From an uncultured Porphyromonadaceae bacterium (GTDB taxonomy: Bacteria > Bacteroidota > Bacteroidia > Bacteroidales > Muribaculaceae): DNA of 32,060 bases. Under the pieces are notes generated by a model. It was given only the letters and a program-made list of their open reading frames with translations. It was not told the origin of the DNA and did no database searches. Numbering within the stretch: the stretch's first letter is position 1; every line of letters starts with the position of its first letter. The translations under genes and the position numbers were made by a program. The stretch covers positions 1 through 32,060 of the forward strand of contig UQER01000027.1 of the NCBI GenBank assembly GCA_900540205.1, given 5' to 3'. This document shows positions 31,670-32,060 of this stretch, piece by piece.

Positions 31670-31944
31670 AAGAACTTGATCCGTTACTACACTCGCAGTT
31701 ACGACTGGCCGTAATGTCGATTCTGATGAACGTTGAGGAGGCGGATTTTGTCTACCTCCGCGAGAAAACGGAATCGACGGCCGGAAACCTCAGTGTGCAG
31801 CTCGACAAGCTGACAGCGGCCGGTTATATCTCTTTGGAAAAGGGCTTTGTCGGAAAGAAGCCGCGCACCGTGTGCCGCGTAACCGACCTCGGACGCCGTG
31901 CCTTTGCCGCCTATGTTGCCGCTCTCCGCACCTACATCGGCTGA
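31666..31944 (+). CDS. winged-helix transcriptional regulator (HTH_34 type)
   Basis: The 92-residue protein is almost entirely one winged-helix domain. The conserved parts are LRLAVMSILMNVEEADFVYL (helices 1-2), TESTAGNLSVQLDKLTAAGY (recognition helix), and the wing ISLEKGFVGKKPRTVCRVTD followed by LGRRAFAAYVAAL. This matches the HTH_34 group of MarR/ArsR-like regulators, which act as dimers without a separate effector domain. Its ATG overlaps the stop of the membrane protein gene by 4 bp, so the two are translationally coupled. Dimeric binding fits the palindromic operators at 30905-30919 and 30992-31008, making autorepression the simplest model. Confidence 0.88.
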   Translation: MKELDPLLHSQLRLAVMSILMNVEEADFVYLREKTESTAGNLSVQLDKLTAAGYISLEKGFVGKKPRTVCRVTDLGRRAFAAYVAALRTYIG

Positions 31945-31983
31945 TTGCTGGATATCCAATGAATTGTGTAGCATAAAAGCTGC

Positions 31984-32000
31984 GATAATTCCATGTGAAT
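31984..32000. repeat. 17-bp direct repeat, right copy
   Basis: GATAATTCCATGTGAAT matches the left copy at 30789-30805 at 16 of 17 positions, in the same orientation. Confidence 0.5.
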
Positions 32001-32005
32001 GACAT

Positions 32006-32045
32006 GAGACTGTCTAACAACCAAAGTTAGGCAGTCTCTATTTTT
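32006..32045 (+). terminator. rho-independent terminator of the regulator operon
   Basis: A 13-bp stem (GAGACTGTCTAAC at 32006-32018, GTTAGGCAGTCTC at 32026-32038, one G-U pair) with a 7-nt loop is followed by TATTTTT. It is a clear terminator 60 bp after the regulator's stop codon. Confidence 0.85.
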
Positions 32046-32060
32046 ACACGCAAAATCAGA

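Overview
The window looks like a piece of a Bacteroidales chromosome, most plausibly from the gut (Muribaculaceae or Bacteroides-like; the family is an inference). The grounds are a complete Mfa1/FimB-type fimbrial operon with DUF3575 and DUF3868 partners, GH43, GH2 and GH105 carbohydrate-active enzymes with BNR and DUF2264 modules, BACON and FISUMP-like domains, and several promoters of the Bacteroidetes type (TTTG, about 19-20 nt, TAnnTTTG). There are no rRNA or tRNA genes and no CRISPR array that I can see.

Layout. (1) 1-735: the GC-rich 3' end of an unidentified gene, then an HNH nuclease gene bounded by a partial duplicate of that 3' end. (2) 786-10742, + strand: a tightly packed, AT-rich surface-polysaccharide (capsule or O-antigen type) locus with a Wzx flippase, an EpsG/Wzy-like polymerase, six glycosyltransferases of different folds (GT4, GT8-like, GT32, three GT2), a TupA-like ATP-grasp ligase and an NAD-dependent sugar epimerase/dehydratase, closed by a strong terminator. 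The first nine genes are AT-rich and look acquired. The last GT2 and the epimerase grade into host-like GC-rich DNA. No initiating sugar-phosphate transferase and no UpxY-type antiterminator gene is in the window. (3) 10853-11306: a stand-alone MNT-type nucleotidyltransferase gene with its own promoter, bracketed by TGCATC-rich repeats. (4) 11309-21847, - strand: the fimbrial operon, in transcription order DUF3575, DUF3868/OmpA-like, Mfa1 stalk subunit, FimB/Mfa2 anchor, a large lipoprotein ending in CBM26-like starch-binding modules, and a second large lipoprotein with BACON and FISUMP-like domains. A hairpin lies between the stalk and anchor genes. The 580-bp upstream region holds a good promoter, a G9 tract and a REPIN-like 28-bp inverted repeat.

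(5) 22430-29690: a divergent carbohydrate-degradation cluster. One arm (-) is a GH105-DUF2264 fusion followed by a BNR beta-propeller enzyme; the other (+) is GH43 then a GH2 beta-galactosidase-type enzyme. Together they fit trimming of uronate- and rhamnose-decorated, arabinose- and galactose-containing plant glycans; the substrate is inferred. No SusC/SusD pair is present. (6) 29834-30793: an ORF6N-domain protein with a C-terminal single-motif PLD-like domain. (7) 31037-31944: a two-gene operon of a six-helix membrane protein and a winged-helix regulator; matching palindromic operators sit in its promoter and leader, which suggests autoregulation.

Nothing here proves a wholly new system. 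The most promising leads are the fimbrial tip proteins with carbohydrate-binding modules behind a homopolymer tract, the operator-controlled membrane protein/winged-helix pair, the ORF6N-PLD protein, and the GH105-DUF2264 fusion.
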